DNA from: Alphaproteobacteria bacterium
GTDB taxonomy: Bacteria > Pseudomonadota > Alphaproteobacteria > Rickettsiales > Deianiraeaceae
Direction of reading: 5' to 3'
Length of the DNA stretch: 50,269 bases
Assembly (NCBI GenBank): GCA_025363115.1
Contig: JANYEN010000055.1
Location: 1-50,269, forward strand
Below the pieces are notes generated by a model, which was not told the DNA's origin, ran no database searches, and saw only the letters and a list, made by a program, of their open reading frames with translations. Shown one piece after another: positions 17,785-26,755 of this stretch (within the stretch, counting starts at the first letter, position 1; every line of letters begins with the position of its first letter). The translations under genes and the position numbers were made by a program.

Positions 17785-18837
17785 TTACATATCGTTAATG
17801 GGGGCTTGTTTTATAAATTCCTTTATCTCGTATTGGCTAATTAATTCTTCTATTTTTTTGTTTATATTGCTATGAATTAACATAATAGCCACATCAATTG
17901 CTTTACTAAATCCTAAAGCATCGGTTCCGCCATGGCTTTTAATCGAAATTCCGTTTAGCCCAACAAACATTGCTCCATTATAATTACGTGGATCAATTAT
18001 TTTTAAATTATGCTTTAACTGACTTTTAGCTAATAAATAACCCATTTTAGCAAAATGAGTAGAATTAAAAGAATTAGTAAAAATATCTTTCATCCATCCA
18101 CCGATACCTTCGGCTGTTTTAATAAAAATATTACCAGTAAATCCGTCTGTTACCACAATATCAACATCTCCATTAAAAACATCGTCTGGTTCTACATATC
18201 CTACATACCTATCCGCTAATCCGCTATTTTTTAAAATATCATTCGCTTCTTTTAATATAGCGTGACCTTTGCTATCTTCGGTGCCAATATTAAGTATGGC
18301 TATTTTTCCTCTTCTATGCCCCATTATTGCGGCTGCAAAAGCATCGCCCATTACCGCAAATTCTAATAAATTTTGAGCTTCGCAATTAATATTAGCGCCT
18401 ACATCAAGCATTAAACAAGGATGCTTTTTAGTAGGAATAAAAGAGCAAATTGCTGGCCTATCGATAGAAGAAAGAGTTTTTAAAATAATTTTAGAAATAG
18501 CCATTAATGCACCAGTGTTACCAGCCGAAACACATGCTCCAGCCTCGCCACTTTTAACACATTCTATAGCAGCTCTCATGCTAGTATCTTTGCTATTTCT
18601 TAAAGCTTTTGAAGGCTGATCATTGCTGGAAATATACTTTGGGCAGTCAACAAAATCGTATTGATAAAAATTAAAATCAGGGCATTGCCTTGCAATAATT
18701 TCTTTGTTGCCAAAAATTTTAAGTTTAATGTTAGGATGTCTCTGATGGGCTATATTAATACCCTCAATAGGCATTATAGGAGCTTCATCTCCTCCCATTA
18801 AGTCGATGGCTATTGTAACTTGTTGCTTTAATGCCAT
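17785..18837 (-). CDS. plsX: Phosphate acyltransferase PlsX
   Basis: PlsX converts acyl-ACP to acyl-phosphate, the donor for the first acylation of glycerol-3-phosphate in membrane lipid synthesis. The family start IAIDLMGGDEAP follows MALKQQVT, which is why I chose the ATG at 18837 rather than the frame's upstream limit at 18867 beside the tRNA. Further family segments are CVSAGNTGALMAISK, DVGANINCEAQNLLEFA, VTDGFTGNIFIKTAEG and NYNGAMFVGLNGISIKSHG. About 350 residues is normal. In many bacteria fabH follows plsX; here a small membrane protein gene does instead. A tRNA-Cys gene lies 30 nt upstream on the same strand, so the two may share a promoter. Confidence 0.95.
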   Translation of the reverse strand: MALKQQVTIAIDLMGGDEAPIMPIEGINIAHQRHPNIKLKIFGNKEIIARQCPDFNFYQYDFVDCPKYISSNDQPSKALRNSKDTSMRAAIECVKSGEAGACVSAGNTGALMAISKIILKTLSSIDRPAICSFIPTKKHPCLMLDVGANINCEAQNLLEFAVMGDAFAAAIMGHRRGKIAILNIGTEDSKGHAILKEANDILKNSGLADRYVGYVEPDDVFNGDVDIVVTDGFTGNIFIKTAEGIGGWMKDIFTNSFNSTHFAKMGYLLAKSQLKHNLKIIDPRNYNGAMFVGLNGISIKSHGGTDALGFSKAIDVAIMLIHSNINKKIEELISQYEIKEFIKQAPINDM

Positions 18838-18867
18838 ATCAAAATATTTTATTGCCAATATTACCAT

Positions 18868-18945
18868 TGGAGGCCAAGGTGGGATTCGAACCCACGAATC
18901 GGGGATTTGCAGTCCCCTGCATTAGACCAACTTTGCTACCCGGCC
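18868..18945 (-). tRNA. tRNA-Cys (anticodon GCA)
   Basis: The minus strand folds as a tRNA. The acceptor stem GGCCGGG pairs with CTTGGCC, with two G-U pairs. The anticodon arm is GGGGACTGCAAATCCCC with GCA in the loop, and the T arm carries GGTTCGAATCC. The discriminator is U73, as expected for tRNA-Cys, and the 3' CCA is encoded (18868-18870). Confidence 0.95.
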
Positions 18946-18959
18946 ACATTTGGTATTTT

Positions 18960-18987
18960 ATAATAATTATACTTATTTTAAAGTCAA
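18960..18987 (-). promoter_or_regulatory. Promoter of tRNA-Cys (and probably plsX)
   Basis: Minus-strand TTGACT (plus 18982-18987) and TATTAT (plus 18960-18965) are separated by 16 nt. The -10 lies 14 nt before the tRNA 5' end, which gives a short leader as is usual for tRNA genes. Confidence 0.55.
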
Positions 18988-19225
18988 GATTATTGCTATT
19001 TATTCAATATTAATTAAATCAAACAACTTATGGATAGCTTCAAACTTTTTAGATAAATTATTTATTTTCTGTTTAATTTTTCATTTCTGTTAACTTGATA
19101 ATTAAAAGCCAGTTTAGTATAAAATATATACTAAGTTTGTTGGTTATAAAATTAATTTTATTCTTGCTTATTATAAAACTATGAAATGGATTGATAATCC
19201 TTATTTAATCGTTATAATAAAAAAC

Positions 19226-21067
19226 ATGGATAATACAAGTAAAATTAGAAATATAGCAATTATAGCCCATGTGGATCATGGTAAAACAACAATAATAGAT
19301 TCAATGCTTAAACAAAGTGGAACTTTTAGAGAAAACCAGCAGGTTGAAGTATGCGTAATGGATAGCGGAGATTTAGAGAAAGAACGAGGCATTACAATTT
19401 TAGCAAAATGCACATCGGTCAAAATTGGAGAAATAAAAATAAATATTATCGATACGCCGGGGCATGCTGACTTTGGTGGAGAAGTTGAGCGGGTACTTTC
19501 GATGGTTGATAGCGTATTATTGCTTGTAGACAGTTTTGAAGGGGTAATGCCACAAACCAAATTTGTATTATCTAAAGCTCTAAAGCTAGGTTTAAAGCCA
19601 ATAGTTGTTATTAATAAAATTGATAAACCAGAAGCCAGATGCAAAAAAGTTGTGGATGAAGTATTTGACTTATTTTGCACTTTAGATGCTAACGATGAGC
19701 AACTTGATTTTCCGATAGTTTATGCTTCAGGTCGCAGTGGATATGCTAAATTAGATTTAGATGAAGAATCTGATAACTTAAAACCTTTGTTTGATAAAAT
19801 TCTTGAACATGTAAAGGAGCCCCAAAATAGTGTAGATCAGCCATTTTCTTTTTTAGGCACATTACTTGATGCCGACCCTTTCGTTGGTAGAATGCTTATC
19901 GGTAAAATCTATGGTGGTATAGCAAAAGTTAATAGTCCTATCAAGGTATTAAACCGCGAGGGTAATATTATAGAAAAAGTCAAAATTACTAAATTATTTT
20001 CATTTAACGGAATTACTAGAGTATCAGTAGAACAAGCGGTAGCAGGTGATATTGTTATGATTGCTGGAATTACTAAAGCTTCGGTAAGTGACACTATTTG
20101 CGATGAAACTGTTACGGAAGCTATTCCTTCTCAGCCTATTGATCCACCTACTATATCTATTACTATCGGCGTGAATACATCACCTTTAGTGGGTCAAGAT
20201 GGCAATAAACTTACCTCTACAGTTTTACATGACAGACTATTTAAAGAAGCAGAATATAATGTAGCCATTAAAGTAGAAGAATCATCGAGTAAAAATGGTA
20301 TTGAGCTAAGTGGCAGGGGAGAACTTCAGTTAGGAATAATTATTGAAACTATGCGTCGTGAAGGTTTTGAAATGTCTGTGGGGAGACCTAGGGTAATTTT
20401 TAAAAAAGATCAATCAACAGGCAAAACATTAGAGCCTATTGAGGAGACGGTAATTGATGTAGATAGTGAATATGCGGGCGCAGTAATTAAAAAATTAGGT
20501 ATTAGAAGAGGAGAAATGCAAGATATGAGAGAATCTGCAGGAGGAAAAACGCGTATTGTTTTTCATATACCTTCTCGGGGTTTAATTGGTTACAGAAGCG
20601 AATTTTTAAATGATACCAGTGGCACTGGAGTTTTAAATAGCGTATTTATGAGTTATCAACCTTATAAAGGAGAATTTGAACAATATCGTAATGGAGTGTT
20701 GATATCTACTACCGACGGAGAAGCCGTGGGATATGCAATTTTTAATTTGCAAGATCGTGGAACAATGTTTATTTCACCTCAAGATAAAGTTTATGTGGGA
20801 ATGATAGTTGGAGAACATAACCGAGATAATGATTTAGAAATAAATGTTACAAAAGGTAAGCAATTAACAAATGTAAGAGCCTCTGGAACAGATGAAGCTA
20901 TTCGCCTTGTTCCGCCAAGAGCATTAACTTTAGAACAAATGATTTCATATATTGCCGAAGATGAAATGATTGAGGTAACTCCTCGTTTTTTAAGAATGCG
21001 TAAAGCTCATTTAGATCCGAATGAACGTAAAAAATATAGCCGTGGCAAAAAAGATATAATTAATTAA
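19226..21067 (+). CDS. typA: Ribosome-associated GTPase TypA/BipA
   Basis: This is a translational GTPase related to EF-G that binds the ribosome and supports subunit assembly and stress responses. The G motifs are complete: AHVDHGKTT (G1), RGITI (switch I), DTPGHADF (G3) and NKIDKPEAR (G4). Downstream are EF-G-like domains and the BipA-specific C-terminal region ending near FLRMRKAHLDPNERKKY. About 613 residues is the normal size. The frame extends to 19181, but the ATG at 19226 (MDNTSKIRNIAIIAHVDHG) puts the P-loop at the usual distance from the N terminus. It is divergently oriented from tRNA-Cys and stands as a single-gene unit. Confidence 0.96.
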   Translation: MDNTSKIRNIAIIAHVDHGKTTIIDSMLKQSGTFRENQQVEVCVMDSGDLEKERGITILAKCTSVKIGEIKINIIDTPGHADFGGEVERVLSMVDSVLLLVDSFEGVMPQTKFVLSKALKLGLKPIVVINKIDKPEARCKKVVDEVFDLFCTLDANDEQLDFPIVYASGRSGYAKLDLDEESDNLKPLFDKILEHVKEPQNSVDQPFSFLGTLLDADPFVGRMLIGKIYGGIAKVNSPIKVLNREGNIIEKVKITKLFSFNGITRVSVEQAVAGDIVMIAGITKASVSDTICDETVTEAIPSQPIDPPTISITIGVNTSPLVGQDGNKLTSTVLHDRLFKEAEYNVAIKVEESSSKNGIELSGRGELQLGIIIETMRREGFEMSVGRPRVIFKKDQSTGKTLEPIEETVIDVDSEYAGAVIKKLGIRRGEMQDMRESAGGKTRIVFHIPSRGLIGYRSEFLNDTSGTGVLNSVFMSYQPYKGEFEQYRNGVLISTTDGEAVGYAIFNLQDRGTMFISPQDKVYVGMIVGEHNRDNDLEINVTKGKQLTNVRASGTDEAIRLVPPRALTLEQMISYIAEDEMIEVTPRFLRMRKAHLDPNERKKYSRGKKDIIN

Positions 21068-21094
21068 ATTATTTTTTAGTAATAAAATTATATA

Positions 21095-21111
21095 CCATCA
21101 ATATTGATTGG
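21095..21111. promoter_or_regulatory. Near-perfect inverted repeat between typA and manC
   Basis: CCATCAATATTGATTGG is an imperfect dyad with a 12-bp perfect core (21097-21108) and flanking CC/GG. It has no T tract, so it is not an obvious terminator; an operator is possible. A TTGACT -35-like box follows at 21121-21126, without a good -10. Confidence 0.25.
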
Positions 21112-21213
21112 CTAAATAAATTGACTTTTATTAAATTATTGAATCAATTTTATTGTCTGTGGTTTGATGTTAAAATTCACAAAGTTATTTAATTTACTAT
21201 ACTGGCATTCAAT

Positions 21214-22635
21214 ATGTCTGCAGCAATATTTATATTTTCAGGAGGCGGAGGGCTTCGTTTATGGCCGTCATCTAGAGAAAATCTCCCTAAACAATTTTTA
21301 AAAATATCTAATTCTTTATCAACCTTTCAAATATCAATTTTAAGAGCTATAAAATTAACAGCAAAACCTGATTTTCAAAATGAAAAAATTTTTATTATTA
21401 CAAATATAAAATATAAATTTATTTCTGAGAACCAAATAAAAGAAATTGGAATAAATTTAAAAAATATAATGTTTATTTTTGAGCCAGCATCGAAAAATAC
21501 TTTACCTTCTGCTATAATTGCTTGCTTAGTTGCTAAGAAATATAAAATTGAAAACATTATAATTTTTTCTTGTGATAATTATATTTCCGATGAAAATTTA
21601 TTTATAAAATATATTGTAAAATTATCTAGTTTTATAAAAACAGGATATTTGGGAATTTTTGGCATCAAGCCTACTTCTGCAAATACTGGGTATGGATATA
21701 TTGAAATTGATAGTAATAATGCCATTCAAGAATCAATTTACAAAGTAAAGAAATTTATTGAAAAGCCTAGACAAGAAGTAGCCAACGGCTATTTTAATAG
21801 CGGTAAATATTTTTGGAATAGCGGAATTTTTATATTAAATGTATCGTGTTTTTTAGAGGAATGTACCCAATTAGAAAAATATATATTTGAACAATGTTGC
21901 GGACTTTTTAAAGAAATTATTTTAAATGATAATCCAACACAAATTATATTACCAGATAGTTTCAATAATGTATTGTGCAAGTCTATAGACCATGGAATAA
22001 TAGAAAAAAGCAGTAAAGTGATAACTTATCTATGTGAAGAAATTGGTTGGATAGACATAGGAGATTGGAATTCATTTTACCAATATCACCAATTTAATAA
22101 CGATAAAAATAATAATATTATAGAGTTAGGAAATACTAATTGTCATATACAAAATAACCATTCAAGTTTATTATTAAGTACGATAGATTTACAAGATATA
22201 AACATAATTATTGAACAAGATGCAATTTTGGTAGTTAATAAAAATTCTTCTTACAAAGTAAAACAATTAGTCGAAAAAATGACAAAATTGCAAATTACTC
22301 AAGCAAATATTCATCCCAATAAATTAAATTCTGGAAGCCAAATAATGAATATGCTAGAAACTTCAAAATATAAAATTAGTGAAATTACAATTTTTGTTGG
22401 TTGTTTTTTTATTTTAAATAGTAAAAGTTTTGATTATTGCAAAATAATAAGCGGAGAAGGCGAGGCAATTATAGGAAAAAAAAGATTTAAAATTTTAGAA
22501 GGTAAAGATGTGCCAAAAAATAAAAATAAGGAATGCAAAATAGTAAATTTAAGTAAAAATAAAAATCTTGTGTTATTAAAAATGCAATGTAAGCCCATTC
22601 TGATTAAAAACGAAATTACAATAAACCAGTCTTAA
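21214..22635 (+). CDS. manC: Mannose-1-phosphate guanylyltransferase with degenerate cupin domain
   Basis: This enzyme makes GDP-mannose from mannose-1-phosphate and GTP for surface polysaccharide. The pyrophosphorylase signature GGGGLRLWPSSRENLPKQFL is complete, and FIEKP and IGWIDIGDW follow in the expected order. The length of 473 residues equals the bifunctional ManC/AlgA type, which carries a C-terminal phosphomannose-isomerase cupin. In that last 100 residues the cupin is recognisable by position (CKIISGEGEAIIGKKRF). The His-rich metal motif expected for the isomerase, about MHHHRxEHW, is absent, and no His remains in the segment. The isomerase activity is therefore probably lost, and mannose-6-phosphate must come from elsewhere. 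Its 3' end overlaps the opposite-strand reductase gene by 20 nt. It opens the sugar cluster. Confidence 0.88.
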   Translation: MSAAIFIFSGGGGLRLWPSSRENLPKQFLKISNSLSTFQISILRAIKLTAKPDFQNEKIFIITNIKYKFISENQIKEIGINLKNIMFIFEPASKNTLPSAIIACLVAKKYKIENIIIFSCDNYISDENLFIKYIVKLSSFIKTGYLGIFGIKPTSANTGYGYIEIDSNNAIQESIYKVKKFIEKPRQEVANGYFNSGKYFWNSGIFILNVSCFLEECTQLEKYIFEQCCGLFKEIILNDNPTQIILPDSFNNVLCKSIDHGIIEKSSKVITYLCEEIGWIDIGDWNSFYQYHQFNNDKNNNIIELGNTNCHIQNNHSSLLLSTIDLQDINIIIEQDAILVVNKNSSYKVKQLVEKMTKLQITQANIHPNKLNSGSQIMNMLETSKYKISEITIFVGCFFILNSKSFDYCKIISGEGEAIIGKKRFKILEGKDVPKNKNKECKIVNLSKNKNLVLLKMQCKPILIKNEITINQS

Positions 22636-23548
22636 GAAATAAGAGAAATAAAAAAGCTTTGTGTGGTGCATCTATTAAATTTTTTATAGCTACTTCAAAA
22701 CTAAGTACATTAATATTAAATTTATTAAATAATGTTTGTTGCATTTCAGAATTTCCGATATAATAATCTGGTTTTTTTAAAGGGTCTAAAAATGGTCGTT
22801 TTATTATAATATTGGGGTTTTGTATTATAGATTTTATGCGATAGGCGAGCTCTCCAACTTCCATTGTATACATAGAAGTGTCAAAAACTGTGGTTGCTGT
22901 TTGGTTATCTGAGAGCATTTTTAAGCTTAATTCTAAAATATTAATCAGCGGAGTATATGAACGAATTACTGGATAATTGGCTTTTATTTCTATAATTTGA
23001 TTCTTTATAGCATTGTCGATAAAATTAGCCAAAGCATAATGTTCTATTTTATTAGGATTGTTGGCAATAATATTAAAAATTCTTGCAATTATCACTTTTT
23101 GACAACTATTAATAAAATATGTTTCATCCTGTGCTTTTAAAAATCCATATGGGTTGTTATCAAAATTTTGGCATATTGTTCGATCTTGATTATATACTGC
23201 ACCTGAGGAGGCATAAAAAACATTTTTAATTTTGTGCTTTTCAATAATTTTAGTAGCATTATATCTGATTTGCAAATTAATTTTTTGATATTCCTCCAAT
23301 GAAATAAGTTGAATTTTATCCTTTGTTAAAAAAGATAAATGAAATAAAATAGGGCTAGGAATAATCTTTTGCTCAAGAATTTCTTGAACTGTATAACACT
23401 TAAATAAATGATTTTTAACTTGTATTTGGCAAACAGAACTACTAATTAAAAAAATATTTTCTTTAGAGTATGTTACTAATAGTAAATTTAATAAAGCTCG
23501 TCCAATCCAGCCATTTATTCCATAAATAATAATATTTTCTTTATTCAT
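22616..23548 (-). CDS. NAD-dependent epimerase/reductase, extended SDR (candidate CDP-sugar reductase)
   Basis: This is an extended-SDR sugar-nucleotide enzyme of about 310 residues. The Rossmann motif is present as YGINGWIGRALL, the active-site Ser as YASSGAVY, and the catalytic pair as NPYGFLK (YxxxK). Its start MNKENIIIYG at 23548 overlaps the rfbH stop by 8 nt, so it is translated with rfbF-rfbH and should act on their product. A plausible role is reduction or epimerisation of the CDP-4-keto-3,6-dideoxy sugar, like tyvelose, abequose or yersiniose synthases, but the exact reaction cannot be read from sequence. The C-terminal 20 residues are hydrophobic and overlap manC on the other strand. 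Confidence 0.8.
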   Translation of the reverse strand: MNKENIIIYGINGWIGRALLNLLLVTYSKENIFLISSSVCQIQVKNHLFKCYTVQEILEQKIIPSPILFHLSFLTKDKIQLISLEEYQKINLQIRYNATKIIEKHKIKNVFYASSGAVYNQDRTICQNFDNNPYGFLKAQDETYFINSCQKVIIARIFNIIANNPNKIEHYALANFIDNAIKNQIIEIKANYPVIRSYTPLINILELSLKMLSDNQTATTVFDTSMYTMEVGELAYRIKSIIQNPNIIIKRPFLDPLKKPDYYIGNSEMQQTLFNKFNINVLSFEVAIKNLIDAPHKAFLFLLFLKTGLL

Positions 23549-24839
23549 ATTGTTTAAAAAATTCTGAAAATGCCTCAACTACATATTCTCTCATTTGATT
23601 TGTAATGCCCGGGAAAACACCAATCCAAAAAGAATCTTCTATTATAATATCGCTATTTTTTAACTCTCCATAAATTTTATATTTAATATTTTTCATATAA
23701 GGTTGTTTAGTTATGTTACCCGCAAATATCAGCCTTGTTCCAATTTTTTTTTCTTGCAAAAATAATAATAAATCTTCCCGTTTAAATGGCATATTTTTTT
23801 GTAAAGTTATAGGGAATCCAAACCACGAAGGATTACTATTTTTTGTTGCTTCTGGTAAAATTAAAAAATTTTCATATTTTTTAAGTTCTTTTTTAAAAAA
23901 ATCAAAATTACCTATTCTTTTTTGTATAAAATCAGTTAAATGTCCTAACTGCGACACTCCTACCGCTGCTTGCATGTCGGTAATTTTTAAATTATAGCCC
24001 AAGTGAGAATAAGAATATTTATGGTCATACCCAAACGGCAAGTCACCAAGTTTTTGACTAAATCTTTTGCCACAGGTGTTATCTTGACCAGGAGCGCAAT
24101 AGCAATCTCTGCCCCAATCACGAATTGATTCCATTGCTCTTTTTAAAATAGAATTATTAGTTAGCACTGCTCCTCCTTCACCCATTGTAATGTGATGAGC
24201 TGGATAAAAACTAAGTGTTGCTACATCGCCAAAATTGCCAACATGAATATTGTTATAAGTAGACCCTAGAGCGTCGCAACAGTCTTCGATTAAAAATAGA
24301 TTATATTTTTTGCAAATTGCTAATATTTTATCAATTTCAAACGGGTTACCTAAAGTATGAGCTATCATTATTGCTTTAGTTTTTGGGCTAATTGCTGATT
24401 CTATTTGATTAGCATCAATATTATAAGTTGGGATAGAACTATCAATAAACACTGGTATAAGACCATGTTGAATAATGGGATTTACAGTAGTGGGAAAACC
24501 TGTAGCAGTAGTAATTACTTCATCGCCAGCATTTAGTTTTTTATCTTTTAATAAATGAGAAGTGAGCGATGAAAAAGCAACTAAATTTGCCGATGAACCT
24601 GAATTAACGGTTAAACAAAATCGTAAACCCATAAATTTTGATAACATTTTTTCAAACATGTCGTTCCATCTGCCAGTGGTAAGCCAAAAATCTAAACTTG
24701 CCTCTACTAAAGCTCGCATATCCGATTCATCAAAGACTTTGCCAGAAACTGGAACTGGTGTTTGCCCAGGAATAAATTTTTTATTTAAATGTTCTTTTTG
24801 GGTATATTCGTCACAAAGAGCCAAAATTTTTTCTTTCAT
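23541..24839 (-). CDS. rfbH: CDP-4-keto-6-deoxyglucose 3-dehydrase (E1, iron-sulfur PMP enzyme)
   Basis: RfbH/DdhC removes the 3-hydroxyl of CDP-4-keto-6-deoxyglucose on the way to 3,6-dideoxyhexoses. It belongs to the sugar aminotransferase fold but uses PMP and a [2Fe-2S] cluster. The family marker is visible: the Schiff-base Lys is replaced by His in SFYPAHHITMGEGGAV. The Cys-rich segment RDWGRDCYCAPGQDNTCGKR supplies cluster ligands. 432 residues is the usual length. It lies 18 nt behind rfbF and overlaps the next reductase. The partner reductase DdhD/E3 is not in the window. Confidence 0.94.
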   Translation of the reverse strand: MKEKILALCDEYTQKEHLNKKFIPGQTPVPVSGKVFDESDMRALVEASLDFWLTTGRWNDMFEKMLSKFMGLRFCLTVNSGSSANLVAFSSLTSHLLKDKKLNAGDEVITTATGFPTTVNPIIQHGLIPVFIDSSIPTYNIDANQIESAISPKTKAIMIAHTLGNPFEIDKILAICKKYNLFLIEDCCDALGSTYNNIHVGNFGDVATLSFYPAHHITMGEGGAVLTNNSILKRAMESIRDWGRDCYCAPGQDNTCGKRFSQKLGDLPFGYDHKYSYSHLGYNLKITDMQAAVGVSQLGHLTDFIQKRIGNFDFFKKELKKYENFLILPEATKNSNPSWFGFPITLQKNMPFKREDLLLFLQEKKIGTRLIFAGNITKQPYMKNIKYKIYGELKNSDIIIEDSFWIGVFPGITNQMREYVVEAFSEFFKQYE

Positions 24840-24857
24840 TGTTATTTTTAACTAATT

Positions 24858-25634
24858 TTACCATACTTTCCATTTAGCTTTATTATCTTTCCATAGTTCT
24901 TCAAGATAATTTTTTTCTCGTAAAGTATCCATCGGTTGCCAAAATCCTTGATGAAAATAAGACATCAATTCACCATCGGTAGCAAGATTTCGCAGTGGAC
25001 TTTGCTCAAATATTAGTTGCTCATCGTCATTTAAGTAATCAAAAACTTTGTTTGATAAAACAAAAAAACCTCCATTAATAATATCGCCATGATCGCTTGG
25101 TTTTTCTACAAAAGACAAAACTTTATTTTGTTCAATATTTAAAATTCCATATTTGCTTTGCATATGAACCGAAGTTATTGTGGCAATTTTTGAATGAGAT
25201 TTATGAAACTCAATCAATTTTGCAATATCAATATCGCTAACTCCATCTCCGTAGGTTAAACAAAAAAAATCATCATTTTTAACGTATTCTTTAATTTTTC
25301 TAATTCTCGATCCCGTCATATCGTTTTCGCCCGTATCTACCACTGTTACCCGCCAATCTTCGGAAGCATTGCTATGAATATGGTAGGTATTTTGCGATAA
25401 ATCAAAAGTAACATCGCTGTTTTTTAAATAATAATTGGCAAAATATTCTTTAATAAAATATCCTTTATATCCTGCGCAAATTACAAAATCGTTGATGCCA
25501 TAATGAGAATAAATTTTCATAATATGCCATAAAATTGGTTTCCCTCCAATTTCTATCATTGGTTTTGGTTTTAATTCGGTTTCTTCACTAATTCTGCTAC
25601 CTAAACCTCCAGCTAAAATTACAGCTTTGACCAT
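24858..25634 (-). CDS. rfbF: Glucose-1-phosphate cytidylyltransferase
   Basis: RfbF/DdhA makes CDP-glucose from CTP and glucose-1-phosphate, the entry step to CDP-linked 6-deoxy and 3,6-dideoxy sugars. The nucleotidyltransferase signature LAGGLGSRISEETELKPKPM and the following IGGKPILWHIMKIYSHYG are exactly those of this subfamily. So are TGSRIRKIKEYV, YGDGVSDIDI and the C-terminal FWQPMDTLREKNYLEELW. 258 residues is the normal length. It precedes rfbH on the same strand. rfbG, which uses its product, is on the plus strand about 7 kb away in the same cluster. Confidence 0.96.
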   Translation of the reverse strand: MVKAVILAGGLGSRISEETELKPKPMIEIGGKPILWHIMKIYSHYGINDFVICAGYKGYFIKEYFANYYLKNSDVTFDLSQNTYHIHSNASEDWRVTVVDTGENDMTGSRIRKIKEYVKNDDFFCLTYGDGVSDIDIAKLIEFHKSHSKIATITSVHMQSKYGILNIEQNKVLSFVEKPSDHGDIINGGFFVLSNKVFDYLNDDEQLIFEQSPLRNLATDGELMSYFHQGFWQPMDTLREKNYLEELWKDNKAKWKVW

Positions 25635-25706
25635 TATTGATATTTTAAATTATTATAATTTGTATAAATTTAACTTTTTGTATATCGATTATATGCAAGA
25701 AAAATA

Positions 25707-26681
25707 TTATATGTTATTTAAAAAATGTAATATTTTTTTAATTTTTCTTATAATTTTTTTAATTAAATTTTTGTTTTTCTGATTAAATAAATTTTTTTGA
25801 TTATTATTTATTAACAATAATTGATCAATTTTTTCTTTCCATTCCATTCTTTTATCATTAGCCATTTTTGGTTGCTTACAAGCTAAACATATTGTATGAG
25901 TTTGGGATGAATCTCCGCCTACACTATATAAAAAAGTATAAATTGGAAATAAGGCAATTTTTTTAACTAAAGCTTCTAATGAGGTAATACTAAAAAACGA
26001 TATATGCTCGTGCATAATCATTTTATTTGCTAATATATTTTTATTATAACTCTCTTTTAAAGATTCTGTGGTGGGATTTTTTGACCAATCGTTAGGAGTT
26101 TCGATAAATATTAGTCCATCGTCTTTTAAAAAGGGAGCTATTTCTAAAAAATTTTTAACAGGATAGCTTAAATGTTCGGCAGTATGGGCTGAGAATATTA
26201 AATCATATTTCTCACTTGGGTTAATATTTCCGCCAACATCTAAAACTTTAATACCAGCTTCTGCAAAAATATCATAAGTAACAGAGCCAACTCCCCCCCC
26301 ATAATCTAAAATATTTGTTGGGTGTAAATTAATAGCATTAAAAAAATTTTTATAAAAAATTTTTCGTGCTGAAATTGCAATATTTTCATTGTAATTTTGG
26401 GTAATATTATTTTCGTCCATATAATCCGCAAAGTTAGGTTCGCATATTATACGTGTATTAATATATTCTTTTTCAAAATAATTAGCGTATATCAATGAAG
26501 CCTCTTTATCAGAAAGTCTTCTTTGAAAAAATGCAAAATCGCAAATTTGACAATATCTAATCATTGTGGTGCTAATATTTAGCTTAGCCCGATAAATAAT
26601 AAATGGTGAAATTTTTGCATTGCATGAAAAAGTTTCTCCTTCGCAAATAAGACACTTAGCGGATTCTATATCTGTATTCAT
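25707..26681 (-). CDS. SAM-dependent methyltransferase with Cys-pair N terminus, probably sugar-modifying
   Basis: The protein starts with two CxxC pairs (CLICEGETF and YCQICDFAFF), which probably bind zinc. A class I methyltransferase domain follows, with motif I ILDYGGGVGSVTYDIF, then DLIFSAHTAEHL and IFIETPNDW. A Cys-pair domain before a methyltransferase domain recalls deoxysugar C-methyltransferases. Together with the neighbouring CDP-sugar enzymes this suggests methylation of a sugar or glycan, but O-methylation cannot be excluded. The basic Lys-rich tail after about residue 290 is a possible membrane contact or simply compositional. The frame continues to 26729, but MNTDIESAKCLIC at 26681 is the more likely start. 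It is followed by rfbF after about 70 nt. Confidence 0.78.
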   Translation of the reverse strand: MNTDIESAKCLICEGETFSCNAKISPFIIYRAKLNISTTMIRYCQICDFAFFQRRLSDKEASLIYANYFEKEYINTRIICEPNFADYMDENNITQNYNENIAISARKIFYKNFFNAINLHPTNILDYGGGVGSVTYDIFAEAGIKVLDVGGNINPSEKYDLIFSAHTAEHLSYPVKNFLEIAPFLKDDGLIFIETPNDWSKNPTTESLKESYNKNILANKMIMHEHISFFSITSLEALVKKIALFPIYTFLYSVGGDSSQTHTICLACKQPKMANDKRMEWKEKIDQLLLINNNQKNLFNQKNKNLIKKIIRKIKKILHFLNNI

Positions 26682-26755
26682 ATAAAAATTTATTTTAAAT
26701 AAATTGCTATTAATTTTTTTAAAAATCAACTCTTTTAATAGTTAAGCAAACTAGT

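Noticed and set aside
18831-19013. Plus-strand ORF containing GFEPTNRG and the following RPTLLPGH stretch
   Set aside because: This is the translation of the antisense of tRNA-Cys, a well-known false ORF, not a gene.
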